A DNA stretch of 64,000 bases from Circinella umbellata (Eukaryota; Mucoromycota; Mucoromycetes; Mucorales; Lichtheimiaceae), in contig JAIWNF010000027.1 of assembly GCA_025093555.1 (NCBI GenBank), positions 124,001 to 188,000 of the forward strand. Direction: 5' to 3'. Each line of letters begins with the position of its first letter. Position 1 is the first letter of the stretch. Under the pieces are notes generated by a model, which was not told where the DNA came from, ran no database searches, and was given only the letters and a program-made list of their open reading frames with translations. The translations under genes and the position numbers were made by a program. Shown in pieces: positions 16,752 through 28,087 of this stretch.

Positions 16752-19700
16752 TTTGTAATGATAGTGTTCTACAATGTTATTGAAAATACTACAACTAAAT
16801 AAGAATAAGGTAATTCAACTGACGAATTAGATCTTTTATTTCAAGTATATGAGAAAATAATTATATATATGTAGAAACAAACTTTGTTAAGTCGCGTGAA
16901 AGTAAAAAAAAAAAAAAAAAAAAGGTTGGTTATAATGAGTGTCGTTATAGAGATATATTGTAGTTGTTGTTATAGATACATATGTTTACAAAAAGTAACA
17001 AAAGAAAAAAAAAAGAAACTAAAGTTAATCCAGTGCAACCACAATGATTATTTTTTTAAGGGTTGTTGTCGCGCGTCATGCTTTTTATGTTATTCAGGTT
17101 ACATAAGGTGCATGATTTCACATAGAGATTATATGTTCTTCATTTTTTTTTTATAAAATGATTTCTAGTAATGGAAAGTAATATATTAATGATGTCTACG
17201 GATAACTATATAATTATATTCCATATACTTTCTCTTTGTTCTATAACAGTAACTTAGTAATAACAACCTAAAACACTGTTTTATTATTTTATTTTAATGA
17301 TCTGATTGCTGATAGAGGTATACTTGTTACACGATCATCCGACTATAGTTTTTTTTTCTATGACAAGTATTAAAAGATCCATTACTATTAATTATGCAGT
17401 TATATGAAGTTATGAAGTTCAACAAAAGTAGTTTGAAATAAAGAATAGGAATCATAGTAGCCAATGATGATATCAAATTGTGTATTTTTAATTGTTGTTC
17501 CTGTAACAATGTTAAAAAAAAAGAACTGATATTTTTTTTTCCGTCGTATTACTAGAAATAGTTATTTTTGAATACGAATTGAGAGATTTAAAGAAAGAAA
17601 GTCCATATCGAGTATCTCCCACATTTCCTCCCTTAAAAAATTTCAAAGTTTAAAAAGGTCACATGTATAAATGAGGCTGTGCAAAATAAACCGGAAAACT
17701 GGTTTAACGGAACAAAAACCCTTCACTTTCGCATAATCGTCATGACGTATGTATCTACATCTTTTAGATATTAAATATCCCATTCACACCTACGGTGATT
17801 TGTTTTTTTTTTAAAAACATAAATTGATTAATTAGATCCTCTAGGTAATTTAAATGTGTATATATTCAAAAAATATAATAAATAGTCTTTTTCAATTTTT
17901 TGGCATATATAGATATTCCTTTTCAAACTTTTTATTGAATATTCTTATAATGATTGTCGGAACGGAATGATTGGAATCGACATATAATTTAAAATATAAC
18001 TACTAACCAAGTAGAGCATAATATATTACCACACTCTATAAAATGATGTGTTCTGACAAAAAAAAAGAGGTCATCCACATGTGAATTTCTGTTTTTGGGA
18101 GAGGGTTTTCATTTGGGAAATTAAACAGTTTTATCAAAAAGAATAAATCTTTTCCTTTTATATTCATGAAAAAAAAAGAATAATGTTTCATTAAAGAATA
18201 CAGCAAATTATCATCCGCACATATAAACCATAATGATTCTATATACTACAAAACGTCTGTTGTACATGTCAGACTGCTAAACAATTTAATTTTATCGCTC
18301 TGATAAAAAAAAAAGAGATCTATGTAGATTATTTTCTTATTGTATGAACTCCCAGAAAAATAGCTGATCAAAACATGTTTTTGAGTTAGCATGATCACAT
18401 GAATTAGCAAATACATGTTTTATCTTTCATTAACTCTACATTTTTTTTTGTATTATACTTACAATAAAATACTCAAATGTTCATTTATATTTAATATTAT
18501 AGAAGATCAATAAAGCTCTCTATATGAATTCTGGTATGTCAACACCAAAATCTTCCATTGAATTGGAATATAATTATTACTGCTGCCCTTAACCTCGCTT
18601 AAAAGTTAGGTCACCCAGAACTATACACATTAATTATCGGCTTGGGTGTTTCTGCAGTAATTTTCTGCAGTACGTAATGACTGGGAAAACACCAAACAAC
18701 ATGGAGAATTTGCTCAATAAAAACTCACCACATTTTTCATCAAGAGGAAGGATGCACTAGCTGCAGTAGTAGAGTTTACAGTTGTACTCAACATATATCA
18801 TGCACTACATATCAGAAGAGTTACATAACAATTTTTTTTTTGCGATTTTCTTTTTATTATTTCTATCACTCACTATGATGGATATCCCCATCTATTCATA
18901 TCCTAATAACCCAATTAAATTAAACATGTACAAAATGTTTTTTTATGATTGTACTTATGGTAAATTGAATTATTATGTGAAGTTATCCGTCTATGACATC
19001 TACATCACCAAGTCATACTTATTAAAATTCTGAGCTGGCAAATATAAGAATTCTTTTAATAATTTTTTCGTAAGTAGAAAATACTTATGGAGCCCGAATC
19101 CATAATTTAGTTAACAGCGAGCACTCCACAGAAGCTACTTTGTAATCACAGTTACGCATTATAATTACATCAGGAGATAATTGCAGTAGTAAATCGCATA
19201 TATTTGATCGAAAGAAAAAGAAATTACTAAATAGAAATAGTATAATAAGAAAAATAACAAAGTGGGATCAAATCTGGCCACAGTGACCGAATAAAATAAT
19301 CCAAAACTTAATCTATCATATGTATTACATAATAAGAGCAAGAAACTTAAAGAAGAAAAGCAAGGTATAAAAAGTTATGGTTAATAATATACAAAATAAT
19401 ATTAAAAAACTCCATTGACTGAAAATTAATTTTCTCATCAGCTACGTAAATATTTAAATCCGTTGTTCACCACCATTTGTTGAATTAATTAATGGGAGCT
19501 GTTTTTGATGCGTATAAATATATACAGTACTCTAATTAAATGTTAGGAGAGTACTGGATTTTTCTAGTGCCATTGTATGGTATCATACTGTAAATTTGGA
19601 TACATCTTTTTAACTTGGGATAGACAGAATAGTACTGTATATATTGTAAATATAAAAAATTAAAAACATTTTTATATCAATCACTATTATTATTATTGAC

Positions 19701-20663
19701 ATTATCACAAATGCCCAAATTACGTGATCTGATTGACTCACGGGGTGATGGCACATTTAGGTCATAGCAAGAACATTTTTCTGTCGAAACAAAGATAGTT
19801 CTCGATCAAAGCAAAGGCACATTTCTGTCTTTGCTAATAGCATAAATATTCCACAGCAATTAATTTAAATGAAGCTTTTCTTCAGCCCTATCTTTACTTT
19901 ATTCTTTTAACATTTCGATAACTGACCTGAAGATAGCTTGTATTAAGCATCATGCCTCGTAAATTTATTTGAAGATTTCTTATTTTGTGGATTCAGATGT
20001 AATGTTTCTGAATATAAGAACTTCCGCGACCCAAATTCCTATTTTTTTTTTCACATCATTTATTATCGAGCTACAACTACATGGTATTTTTTTTTTTATT
20101 TTATATCTTTTTATGTATGAATTGCTTCAATCACGTATAAAACGTTTCAATGTTATATATATATATATATATTCGATAATCTACGATTACGTATTGTCAC
20201 TCACTGCCGAATTTTACGTATTGAAACAGGTTGTCGTAAGGTTATAAAAAAATGAACATTGAACTATATATATATATATGTATCTGTACCTTCGAGAAGA
20301 TGCTGCTCAACCAAACCAAAAAAAAATAGGGTTTTGGAACTATTTAACGAGTTATAAAAAGTTGAAGTCTTGTTGATAACAAGAGAAAACATTATAGCAG
20401 ATAAACAATATTTTATTTTATTTACCAGACAATGGGTTTTTTGTATATAATGAAATAATTATAAACATAATTTTTGTCGTTCTAAAGGTTATAACATAAA
20501 TGACTGGTGTGTTTTATTATTTGATGTCATCAAAAGCTTTTTTACTTGAGCTCATCACATGTGACTTTTGTTAAATTTTACATTCATTGACTTATTACGT
20601 ATCTCTTTTCTTTTCTTTATGTTAACGTCAACAAGATTGGACCAATAAGAGAACAAATAATCC
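16752..20663. other. 3.9-kb gene-poor region, with a possible relic near 18.56-18.78 kb
   Basis: No intact gene was recognised. The part next to 16752 should hold the PKC1 promoter and leader. Around 18560-18780 the composition is more coding-like (an interrupted stretch reading KLGHPELYTLIIGLGVSAV on +), and an open frame of low complexity follows at 18870-19033. Around 19750-19840 two similar words, close to ACATTTCTGTC preceded by GCAA, lie about 55 bases apart. No RNA gene was found. Confidence 0.45.
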
Positions 20664-22024
20664 ATGACAAAAAAAAACAAAAAAGAAAGAAAGTCGTGAC
20701 AGAAGAACTCAATTGGAACAGCTAAAGCGACTTGCTGAAATTAATGAACAAGCAAAAAGCTATGATCGTGCATTAATGTTTGCTCAAGGTTTTACTGATC
20801 TTTCTACTAGTATCAACAAAAAGATGGATGGTTATTTTTTACAAGCATTATGTTATATTGGACTTGAACAATATGAAAAAGCCATTCATATTTGCAACTA
20901 TAATATGATGAATAGCTTTAAATTTTTTTATCGACCATTTGCTATATTACGTGAAAGTGCCAAGGCTCGAAAAAGACTTTTATCTTTACATCAAAAACAA
21001 CAACAAAAGAAGAAATCAAATGATTTTGTGGTATTTTTTCCACTTGAAATCATTTATCAAATTTTTAGTTGGGTCGATTTTCAAACATTTATATTTTGTT
21101 GCACACAAGTTAATATCATGTGGAATAGTATCTTGACAAGCGATTATATGTGGACTAAAATGATGGAGTTGTATCGTACTACTTTGATGCCATTCAAAGT
21201 ATTAACAGTTAAAGAACAAAATATGTTGAGAAATGAATTACAAAGACGACAATATAATGATAATGATGATGATCAAGAAGTAGTTCAAGGAGATCGGTTT
21301 TCTATCACTATATCTTCTGACTATGAGCGTGCTCTTGAATTGATCAAACTCAGAGGTTGTGGGGTACATTCTTTTGGTAAGAAAAAAAGTTATAATGACA
21401 TTGAAAGAGAGTAGATAAGCAAGGAAGAAGAAAGCGAATAGCTTAAACTAATTTAAATTTTTATTATTGTTTTGTACATTCATTTAAGTTTTTGAACAAT
21501 ACGATTCTTCGGTATATGGAGAAGCTATGAACAACCAATTAATTGCCTTAAATTCAAAAACACTCAAAGCAATGTACATACGGATTTCCAACGAAGCATT
21601 TGGATTATCTAGTTTATTAAACAAAATAACATACACCAAAATGACACGACTTAATCTTTATGTACCAGCAGGCATTCTACCATGGTCTTTTCTGCCCAAG
21701 AAGCCAGCAGAACATTTTCAACTTCCATGCTTAATTGATATTATGATTAATAACTTCTACACGCCACATGTTACCGTTATAAAGGAGTATACTTATGAGA
21801 TCACCTATGATATTAAAAAAGAAGAGGAAAGAAATCGTTTATATACCAGTGAATATCAAGATCCGATTATATATCGATATATCAAGTTTTTTTGTTTACA
21901 CTGCCCTCGCTTACAGACACTCGTCATTACTTTTCCAGGGAGAGAACCATGCGACAGAATTATGAAATCACCTTTAATAAAAGATATTGCAACGCCTTCT
22001 TCTCTCCGTACACTCATATTCTAG
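20664..22024 (+). CDS. TPR/F-box protein; start codon out of frame by one base
   Basis: Two exons, to 21376 and 21489-22024, join across a 112-nt GT-AG intron (GTAAGA/ATTTAAG). The N-terminal ~90 residues look like TPR helices (AEINEQAKSYDRALMFAQGF, ALCYIGLEQYEKAIHICN). An F-box follows (FFPLEIIYQIFSWVDFQTF then MWNSILTSDYMW). The C-terminal part is Leu-rich without clear repeats. F-box proteins recruit substrates to SCF ubiquitin ligases. The reading frame is open from 20668 but lacks an ATG until residue ~37. The ATG at 20664 is one base out of frame, separated by a run of nine A's, so one A fewer would restore a basic N-terminus. The cause is a homopolymer length error, a strain mutation or an unseen 5' exon. 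The body looks intact. Confidence 0.7.
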
Positions 22025-22652
22025 TAATAATAATAATCATCTTACAGATAAATGTATATATATCATCCCCTTTCACTCTTTCTAATTGCTTCACTATGTA
22101 CTCTTGCAGTGATAATAATAAATAAATTACGTACGTATAGTTTCTATTTTCTTTTAATTTCTTGTATTATTAGTGATTTTTGCGAAATTCAAGATATCAC
22201 CATTATAATAGGTATTAGTATATATATATTCTGGATACTATAATCCAAATGTAGACTTTTACTATTATCAATTTTCACTCTACTGAATATAAAGAAACTA
22301 TTGTATAATGCGAGACATTAATAACAAATAAAATAGTAGCAGTAAAAAAAAAAAACTCATGTGAAACCAAAATAGGTGTAACAATAAAAGAACAAAGTAT
22401 TCTGACAAGGGGTGGTGATATTATATAAATTATGTAGGTAGAGTCTCAAATGTTAGATATAACATTTTCGATACGTAGCCATATGGCCTATAACTATCAA
22501 TTAAATACCTATTAATGAATCGATGATCTAACAATAAATAATAAAAAATTAATATTTATATTATGCAGAGAATTATTCACTCTTTTCTGAAAAAAAAAAA
22601 AAATAGCTCCTCGGTCTGAAAAAATTAATAATCGCGCATTACACTAGCCTTG
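22025..22652. other. Intergenic, nothing recognised upstream of the ARG2 promoter
   Basis: AT-rich spacer between the F-box gene and ARG2. It contains the decamer TACGTACGTA at 22128-22137 and A/T runs. No gene or RNA was recognised. Confidence 0.5.
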
Positions 22653-22659
22653 TGACTCA
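22653..22659 (+). promoter_or_regulatory. TGACTCA, consensus Gcn4/Cpc1 bZIP site upstream of ARG2
   Basis: A perfect TGACTCA lies 110 bases before the ARG2 start codon. In fungi this is the binding site of the general amino-acid-control activator, which induces arginine genes on starvation. Position and gene agree with that role. Binding itself is inferred. Confidence 0.55.
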
Positions 22660-22768
22660 TGGTTACATAAAAAAAATATGCTAATTCAATCAAAAAAATC
22701 TTGTTTTTTTTTTATTGACGATTTTCTTTTTTTTACTCTCTCTCGCTATTCAATTTATTCCCTCTTAA

Positions 22769-24720
22769 ATGTTATTACGACAATTTGTAAAACCTATAAA
22801 CTATTCAACGGCTCGTCAATGTTCTGCTCGAGGATTTTCAGCATTACGAGAAAAAACACAACCCCAACATGTTGTGAGTTTGGTTATATGTTTGACACGA
22901 AAAAAAAAAATCAATCGCCAAAATAAAATATGATTTAGTCAACGCGTTTCACTGATAAAAGCTTTTATTTATTAACTATAGAAAATAGAAGAAGGAAAGA
23001 AAGAAGACGTCCGAGTAAATATTTTGCTCTTTTTTTTTTTTTGGGGGTATCATTATTTATAAAAATTGATTATTGTTATTTAACATAAAAAAAAAATTGA
23101 TTATATTATGAATAGGATCTACTCGTTAATCTTATGAATACAGCACCTAGTAAACGAGAATTACAACATTTTTTAAAACGATATGTACCCCAACCAGAAT
23201 TGACAACTTCACATATAGTATCCGGTAGTGGTAATGGAACCAATAATACCTCACGAATATCACCAACATCAACAGGACATCATTTAAAAACACCACAAAA
23301 ATATGTTGATGCCTTATTAGCACCATCATCACATCAACTTGCTGTCACCAAAGTCGAGGGTCCCTTTGAAAAACAGGGATGGGATTCTGTTGGATCAACG
23401 CTTGTTAAATTACAAAAATTGGGTCTTACTTCTATTGTCGTTGCAGATAATGCTCAATGGTCATCTATGGAAAAAGAAGAATTGCCTGCTGAATTAATAA
23501 AAACAATGGTACGAGAAACGATGGCCTTGGTGGAAAGTATTGAAAAAGCAGGGGGACGTGCACGACTTATTCATGGTGGGGTTTTAGAACAAGGCAATTC
23601 TGGAATTGAAGCTCAACTTGATTTTATTTTATCTGCATTGGAAAATCGACAAATTCCAATTATCATACCCGTCATGATGGCAATTGAAGGTCGTCAGGTG
23701 CCCATTACTGGTAATCAAGCCATGGTGGCCTTGACTACGAAAATGGTGCGTCGACAAAGTAATAATATACCTGCACCGGCCAAGATTGTTGTCATTAATA
23801 ACGAAGGTGGTATTATTAATCATGAACAACCTGGTACAGCACATAGTTTGATCAATGTACAAGAAGAATATGATGCAATCGTCAGCGCATTTGATGAAAA
23901 TAAAACTTGGCAACAACGATACCCAACAGCAATCGATAATTTAGAAATGATTCGTGATTGTCTTTCGGATTTACCTACTTCTTCTTCTGCCATCATTGTA
24001 CCTACATCCTCTTTACCTTCAGCATTGATTGCTAATTTGGTAACCGACAAACCACTTTATTCCTCTTCATTACCTAATCGAGATATACAGCGGGTGAATA
24101 AATTACGAACTACGGTGCTACGAAATGGTATCAAAATACGTAATTATGATAATGTAGATGACTTGGATTTGGAAAAATTAACACGATTGTTACAAGCCAG
24201 TTTTCAAAAAAAGCTGGATGAAAAAGGATTTTATGATCGATTGCGTAAAGTATTAGCCGGTGCGATTATTGCTGGTGATTATGAAGGTGCTGTTATTATG
24301 ACAAAAGAAGGGACAGGTGGACATTATTATTTAGATAAATTTGCTATTGCACCAACAAGTCAAGGTATTGGTTTGACAGATATCTTATGGAAACGTATGT
24401 GCGACGCTTATCCCGAACTTTTATGGCGGAGTCGACAAGATAATGGAGTTAACAAATGGTAAAGGCGCATAAAACATAACAAATAACCTTAAAGAATCAT
24501 TACCACCCCTCTTCCATTTACTTCATGACAAAAACGGCTAATCTTTTGTCATTTTCTTTTAATTAGGTATTTTGAGAGATCTAATGGTTATCTACGACTC
24601 AAAGATACAAATTGGGTGCTATTTTGGTATGGTGCTGGCGGGTTCCGGCATATTGACGATTATGCATCAATTGTACGATCTATCACTGCATCATTTACAG
24701 GACCGTTAATAACATCATAG
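22769..24720 (+). CDS. ARG2: Mitochondrial N-acetylglutamate synthase
   Basis: Exons 22769-22873, 23116-24458 and 24567-24720 give 533 aa. Exon 1 encodes a mitochondrial presequence (MLLRQFVKPINYSTARQCSA: Arg/Ser rich, no acidic residues). The body begins DLLVNLMNTAPSKREL, followed by a degenerate amino-acid-kinase domain (about 70-340, GWDSVGSTLVKLQKLGL) and a C-terminal GNAT acetyltransferase domain (about 370-530) with GDYEGAVIMT, LDKFAIAPTSQGIGLTDILW and NKWYFERSNGYLRL. That order matches fungal Arg2, which makes N-acetylglutamate from acetyl-CoA and glutamate, the first step of ornithine/arginine synthesis in mitochondria. The second splice gives a continuous NKWYFER, supporting the junction. 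A TGACTCA site lies 110 bases upstream. A small frame from the ATG at 22678 overlaps the start out of frame; it does not resemble the ascomycete arginine attenuator peptide. Confidence 0.95.
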
Positions 24721-24963
24721 AATACATATATATATATATATATAAAGAGCAAAAAATAAATAAATATATTGTAAATATATTGTATCATTTTATAATAATC
24801 ACTGATTGAAAAAGAAAATATATAAGAAACAAACGGAGGCACCAATAGATAAGAACATGACAATTATGGGACGTGGGATGGACAGAAGACTCCGAATATC
24901 AAATGGCGTTTGTATGACATTAAAAAAAATATATATTTTGACTTGATCAAAACAAAGTTACTG
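24721..24963. other. ARG2 3' flank and upstream part of the acid phosphatase promoter
   Basis: (TA)n follows the ARG2 stop at 24725-24744. The rest is AT-rich. An ACGTGGG word lies at about 24870, next to the better CACGTG site further on. No gene is present. Confidence 0.5.
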
Positions 24964-24998
24964 CACGTGCTGCTCGTTTGGTCAAAGCCTTATAAAAA
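24964..24998 (+). promoter_or_regulatory. CACGTG E-box (Pho4/NUC-1 type) and TATA box of the acid phosphatase gene
   Basis: GCACGTGC is at 24963-24970 and TATAAAAA at 24991-24998, about 150 and 130 bases before the start codon at 25122. CACGTG is the site of the phosphate-starvation bHLH activator (Pho4/NUC-1) in fungi, and secreted acid phosphatases are its classic targets. A T13 run follows the TATA, as in other promoters here. The role is inferred from site, spacing and gene. Confidence 0.6.
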
Positions 24999-25121
24999 GG
25001 TGCCATCGTCAAGATATAAAAGGAGTCGACCGTCATTTTTTTTTTTTTTTGATCAAATTCTTTCTTTTTCTTAATTAATAATTATTTCTTTTAGTACTTT
25101 TTTATTTATTTATTTTTTTTC

Positions 25122-27031
25122 ATGCCAAAATTAACTTCTTTACTGTTGTTGTTGACAACAGTTACAATAACCCTTGTTTCTGGATATACTGTTATTGTTC
25201 CTCGCGATGAAGCACAAGAATTCCCTGGTGGCCCTGGATTTTGGCCTGAACCTGATCGTTATAATACATATCCTGATGTAAATTGGAATCGTACTTATGG
25301 AGCATTTGAACCTCAACAAGTTCATTTATCTATTGGTGATGACAGTAAATTTGCTCGTGTCGAATTTGCTACTTTATCATCTGCTCAACAATCCGTTTTT
25401 AAATATTGGCCAAAGAAACAAGAATATGCAATTAAAAATATTCAGCCCGAGGTAAACATTCAAGGAGCGAGAAAAAAAAAAGGGGGGTGGGGAAGAGTCT
25501 GTTCTTACTAATAAAAAATAAAAACCTGTTTTACAAAAGACATGGGAATTTGAAGATGGTGGAGAAGCTCATCGTACTATTGCTTTGTATCGTGCAAAAA
25601 CAAAAAACCTTCGTAAAGGTACTATTTATTGTTATCAAGTGGGTGCTTATGATGATCAAAAATTAGTATGGAGTTGGTCCGCAGTATATGAATTTCATAC
25701 TGGATCGAAAAGAAATGAGTTTAGTTTTCTTGCTATCGGTGATATTGTAAGTAACAATATTAGCATTTAAGTTTTTTTTTCGATCTGCAATTATATAAAA
25801 AAAAAAAACGGAGTGATGTGGCGTTCTATTTATTTAAGATAATATATAATTGGAAGATTGATGTAACGAACATTACTATAATTAGGGACTTAATAACGCC
25901 GTCGCACTTCCTCAACTTATTGAACTATCCAAAACACACAAGTATGACTTCCTTACAATATCTGGAGATCAGGTATGATGTATTGGATTTAAGAGGAAAG
26001 AATGATAACGATTGCCCATAATACTAAGCATTTATTTATTATTATTATTAGGCATATAATATGGACGATTTTAATGGAATAAAAGGTGATCAATATATGA
26101 ACCTGATGCAAGAAGTATGGGCTCGAGTTCCATATTTAGGTGTTCCTGGAAATCATGGTAGATCTTGTTCTTACTGGTATTAAAAAAAACAGGGGACTAT
26201 TTTTTTTTTCTAGAAACTAAATAATTTATTATTTAGAGGGAGCATACAATTACACGCATTACAAGAATCGATTCAAGAATGTTCCTTTCGAAGACTCAAA
26301 CTTTGAAAATTCACTCATGTATAGCATCAATTATAAATCTCTTCATCTTATTTCTTTTTCTACAGAAGTTTATTTTGATGGTACAGATGATATGATTCAA
26401 ACTGCGATTAATTGGCTCGATGCAGATCTGACTGAAGCCAATAAGCATCGTAAAGAACGTCCTTGGATTGTTTTAATTACCCATCACCCAGTCTACTGTA
26501 GTGCTCCTGATACGGAAGATTGTACCACCAATGCCCAAAATTTACGTGATGGTAAAGTGAATGACGCTACTGGTGAACGTTGGGGTGGTTTGGAACCTGT
26601 ACTTTTGAAACATAAGGTGGATCTTTATATCACGTAAGTAGCTGTCCTTTTTTTTTATTTATAATTTCAGAAAAAGAGAGTAAAGAGGAAGACAAAAAGA
26701 TATTAAAAAAGGCATTAATATATATAGCGGTCATGTACATAATTACGAACGTACACTTCCTGTTGCTCATGGAAAGGTAGCTGGTAATGGTGCTTTTCAT
26801 AATGCAGCTTCGTACGTTGAAGTTATCAATGGTAATGCTGGTCCTCCTGAAGCTACTGTTATGTTTAATACCACTGGTCCATATGAAGATTGGTCTGCTG
26901 TCCGTTATGACAGTTATGGTTACTCTTCTGTCAGAGTTTCACCATGTTTCCTTGAACTTACACATCATCAAGTCCACCTTGACGGTTCTCTTGGAAACGT
27001 TGTCGATCGCTTTACTTTAACCAAAGATTAA
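25122..27031 (+). CDS. Secreted purple acid phosphatase
   Basis: Six exons (25122-25451, 25540-25746, 25886-25972, 26052-26157, 26237-26633, 26728-27031) give 476 aa. A signal peptide is evident (MPKLTSLLLLLTTVTITLVSG). An N-terminal fibronectin-III-like domain (about 40-160) precedes the metallophosphoesterase domain. All five metal-ligand motifs can be read across splice junctions: AIGDIG, SGDQAYN (GDxxY), GNHE, ITHHPVYC and GHVHNYER. These bind the di-metal centre that hydrolyses phosphomonoesters, with the GDxxY Tyr giving the purple Fe(III) charge-transfer. Several N-x-S/T sequons fit an extracellular or cell-wall location. The enzyme likely scavenges phosphate. The upstream CACGTG site suggests induction on phosphate starvation. 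Confidence 0.93.
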
Positions 27032-27882
27032 ATAAAAAAAAAAGTAAATAGATGTGTAGTTATGTTGATAAATAATGGTTTTTTATTTATCGAAGAGTAG
27101 ATTTTTTATCAATAACACACTGGGTCTGTTGTTGTTACGTATATATAATCTCTTTTTTTTTTCTATAACAAAATAATTGTTTAAAAAACTCCATCAAGTC
27201 AATTAAAGTTAGAAATAAATAAACCAAAACAACAATTACTGAAAAGTTCATTACTTGTGTGATTAATTTTGTAGATACGTAGGTTACTATCCACTGTGCA
27301 TGGAACGCTTCTTCGGCAGCTTCCATATGATATACTGTATATGCTATGTAAAACTCAAATTATTTCTTACTGACGACAAATATCTTATACTTATACGTAA
27401 TGCTATATTTAGCTAGTTATACCTATTAGTGACTACAAACTCATACAAACTTCATTATGACACATATATCTTTCAAGTGAACAGAATAATATGGCAGGTA
27501 ATGTGCGTAAATGACATACATAGTACCAAAAGTCTATAAGTGATATATTAGCGTATGATTTATGAAAACGTAGATAAAAGGTTACTATTCATATCTTAAA
27601 TGGTTATCTAAATGACTTCTAATCTTTATGTCATTGTATATTACTTTGAAATTTTACTCCCAAGCTTTATCCATTAAAAAAAAAAACAATGGATGCAATT
27701 GTCCTCATTTTCTATAATGAAAAAAAAAAATGTTGCAATCAAGCTGTACTTGACTACTCATAAAAGAGGAACAAACAAGATTTTTAGTGTGTAAAAATAA
27801 ATAGATAAAGAGTAGATTGGTAATTCATGCTCATTGACAACTGTGCTCAGTGAAACTGTGTTCAATAATAAAAAAGAAAGCA
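27032..27882. other. Intergenic, nothing recognised before the small gene's TATA box
   Basis: A/T-rich spacer after the phosphatase stop. There are poly-A runs near 27678 and 27720. Open frames on either strand are low complexity. No RNA gene or repeat was found. Confidence 0.5.
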
Positions 27883-27890
27883 TATAAAAA
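27883..27890 (+). promoter_or_regulatory. TATA box of the putative 33-residue gene
   Basis: TATAAAAA is followed by a pyrimidine tract (27900-27945) and then an ATG about 100 bases downstream. This is the same layout as at the acid phosphatase gene (TATA, T tract, ATG within ~130 bases). Confidence 0.45.
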
Positions 27891-27985
27891 ACCACCACTT
27901 TTTTCGTCGTTTTTTTTTCTTCATCTCATACTCAACTCGTCTATTGATTTTATAATTCACTTGACCCATAACTACTACTATCATC

Positions 27986-28087
27986 ATGCAAAACTTTCTT
28001 CCAGTCTCATTCTCTCACCCAGGAAATCTTGTCAGCAGTGTTCCTCCCCACTTCCCTGGCAGACGTGAATCTGGTCCTTCCCGCTAA
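27986..28087 (+). CDS. Putative small protein of 33 residues
   Basis: ATG at 27986 to TAA at 28085 encodes 33 residues beginning MQNFLPVSFSHPGNL and ending HFPGRRESGPSR. The frame is markedly less AT-rich than its surroundings (codons such as CCC, CAC, GGC, CGC), lacks the Ile/Lys/Tyr bias of chance frames here, and is preceded by a TATA box and CT-rich leader. RRES fits a PKA-type RRxS site. Two in-frame stops (TAATAA) close it, and a T11 run follows at about 28130. No family is recognised. It could instead be one exon of a longer gene, but no convincing splice site adjoins it. Confidence 0.5.
   Translation: MQNFLPVSFSHPGNLVSSVPPHFPGRRESGPSR

Noticed and set aside
26787..27020. Open frame overlapping the last exon of the acid phosphatase
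   Set aside because: It is a shadow of the real exon 26728-27031 in another frame.
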